In this document: in pieces, positions 5,108 to 5,626 of the stretch
Numbering within the stretch: the stretch's first letter is position 1
Layout: each line of letters begins with the position of its first letter
DNA from: Thermoflexus sp.
GTDB taxonomy: Bacteria; Chloroflexota; Anaerolineae; Thermoflexales; Thermoflexaceae
Assembly: GCA_017743605.1 (NCBI GenBank)
Contig: JAGHYO010000157.1
Location: 1 to 5,626 of the forward strand
DNA length: 5,626 nucleotides
Direction of reading: 5' to 3'
Notes under the pieces: model-generated
The model's database searches: none
Told to the model about the DNA's origin: nothing
What the model saw: the letters and a program-made list of their open reading frames with translations, nothing else
Translations under genes and position numbers: made by a program

Positions 5108-5617
5108 TCACCGAGCAAAGGGCGGGAGGTTGATCCCCTCGCGCAGGAGGAGCCACCGTTTAAGCGCCAGCCCCCCGCTGTAGCCTCCCAGGCTCCCGTC
5201 CGAGGCGACCACCCGGTGACAGGGGATGAGGATGGGGATCGGGTTCGCCCCAAGGGCCTGCCCCACAGCTCGGGTTGCCCCCGGCCGCCCGATGCGCCGC
5301 GCCAGCTCCGCATAAGTGATCGTCCGCCCATACGGGATGCGCAGCGTCTCCCGCCAAACCGCTTGCTGAAAGGCCGTGCCCTCTAAATCTAAGGGGATAG
5401 TGAACGCTTTCCGCTTCCCCCGCAAATACTCCAGGATCTGGGCGATGGCCTGGGCGGCCAGTCCGCCGTCCCACCGGAGCAGCTCGGGATGGGCGGCATG
5501 AAGGGCGGCGCATTCCGAAGCGCCGCCCTCCCCGAAGATCACCCGTTGCACACCCCGCGCCCCCGCCGCCACCCGCAGCGTCCCCAGCGGCGTCCCCTCC
5601 ACCATCGACCAGTGCAT
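5108..5617 (-). CDS. ogt: Methylated-DNA--[protein]-cysteine S-methyltransferase (Ogt type)
   Basis: This 169-residue enzyme repairs O6-alkylguanine (and O4-alkylthymine) in DNA by moving the alkyl group irreversibly onto its own cysteine; it acts once and is then degraded. The active-site motif IPCHRV carries C133 and H134. Every key residue of human AGT aligns with a constant offset of 12: Y102 (human Y114), the arginine finger R116 in TRAVG (R128), N125 (N137), C133 (C145), H134 (H146), S147 (S159) and E160 (E172). An N-terminal ribonuclease-H-like domain (about 1-75) precedes the helix-turn-helix and active-site domain (about 80-165). There is no Ada-type N-terminal domain, so it is the constitutive Ogt class. 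Length is normal and the gene is complete; GGAGG (5622-5626) lies 4 nt before the start codon. It is convergent with the preceding gene and probably functionally unrelated to the regulator locus. Confidence 0.97.
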   Translation of the reverse strand: MHWSMVEGTPLGTLRVAAGARGVQRVIFGEGGASECAALHAAHPELLRWDGGLAAQAIAQILEYLRGKRKAFTIPLDLEGTAFQQAVWRETLRIPYGRTITYAELARRIGRPGATRAVGQALGANPIPILIPCHRVVASDGSLGGYSGGLALKRWLLLREGINLPPFAR

Positions 5618-5626
5618 GGCGCCTCC

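Noticed and set aside
4501..5331. 276-codon minus-strand frame across the 4533 gene and the alkyltransferase
   Set aside because: It lies over two better-supported genes, has shadow-type composition and no motif.
1..5626. Search for tRNA, rRNA, CRISPR array, insertion sequence or phage genes
   Set aside because: Nothing of the kind seen on either strand: no regularly spaced repeats, transposase motifs or cloverleaf-like sequence.

Overview
The window is very GC-rich, with strong G/C preference at third codon positions. It looks like a fragment of a bacterial chromosome, most plausibly a thermophilic Chloroflexota (Thermoflexus or Anaerolineae-like). I infer this from three things: the type of regulator (MalT-like ATPase and TPRs fused to a C-terminal SARP/BTAD module), a small protein resembling the Os1348/nitrile-hydratase-leader-peptide (NHLP) clan, and the base composition. 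The taxonomy is inference from memory of such gene families, not a search result.

Layout. Positions 1-100 form a perfect 38-bp inverted repeat around a 24-bp spacer. It covers the ribosome-binding site and start codon of the first gene and reaches the window edge. Positions 90-3263 encode a 1057-residue regulator: STAND/MalT-type ATPase, TPR superhelix, OmpR/SARP-type winged helix, then BTAD. A 255-bp non-coding stretch follows. It ends in a promoter-like element: two identical 10-bp direct repeats with an 11-bp period, placed 8 bp upstream of a -10-like hexamer. This drives three same-strand genes: a 46-residue peptide with one hydrophobic segment and a Pro/Gly-rich tail (3519-3659), an 81-residue NHLP/Os1348-like protein (3697-3942), and a CheY-fold pseudo-receiver lacking the phosphorylation residues (3950-4375). 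Next comes a short vestigial or duplicated reading frame (4429-4482), a small AT-rich promoter-like patch with an inverted repeat, and an unrecognised beta-rich protein, possibly LURP-one/scramblase-like (4533-5099). The window closes with a complete minus-strand Ogt-type O6-alkylguanine-DNA alkyltransferase (5108-5617), convergent with the preceding gene.

How it may work together. The regulator and the small gene behind it recall AfsR/afsS of Streptomyces, where a large SARP-TPR ATPase activates a neighbouring small gene through direct repeats spaced 11 bp apart and 8 bp from the -10 element. Here the small product looks like a membrane-inserted or exported peptide, next to a possible RiPP-type leader protein and a phosphorylation-dead receiver. 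My hypothesis is that the regulator senses a ligand, possibly a peptide, through its ATPase/TPR part and switches on the peptide-NHLP-receiver operon. The direct repeats, spacing and missing catalytic residues are visible in the sequence; the signalling role is inference. The alkyltransferase looks like an unrelated DNA-repair neighbour.
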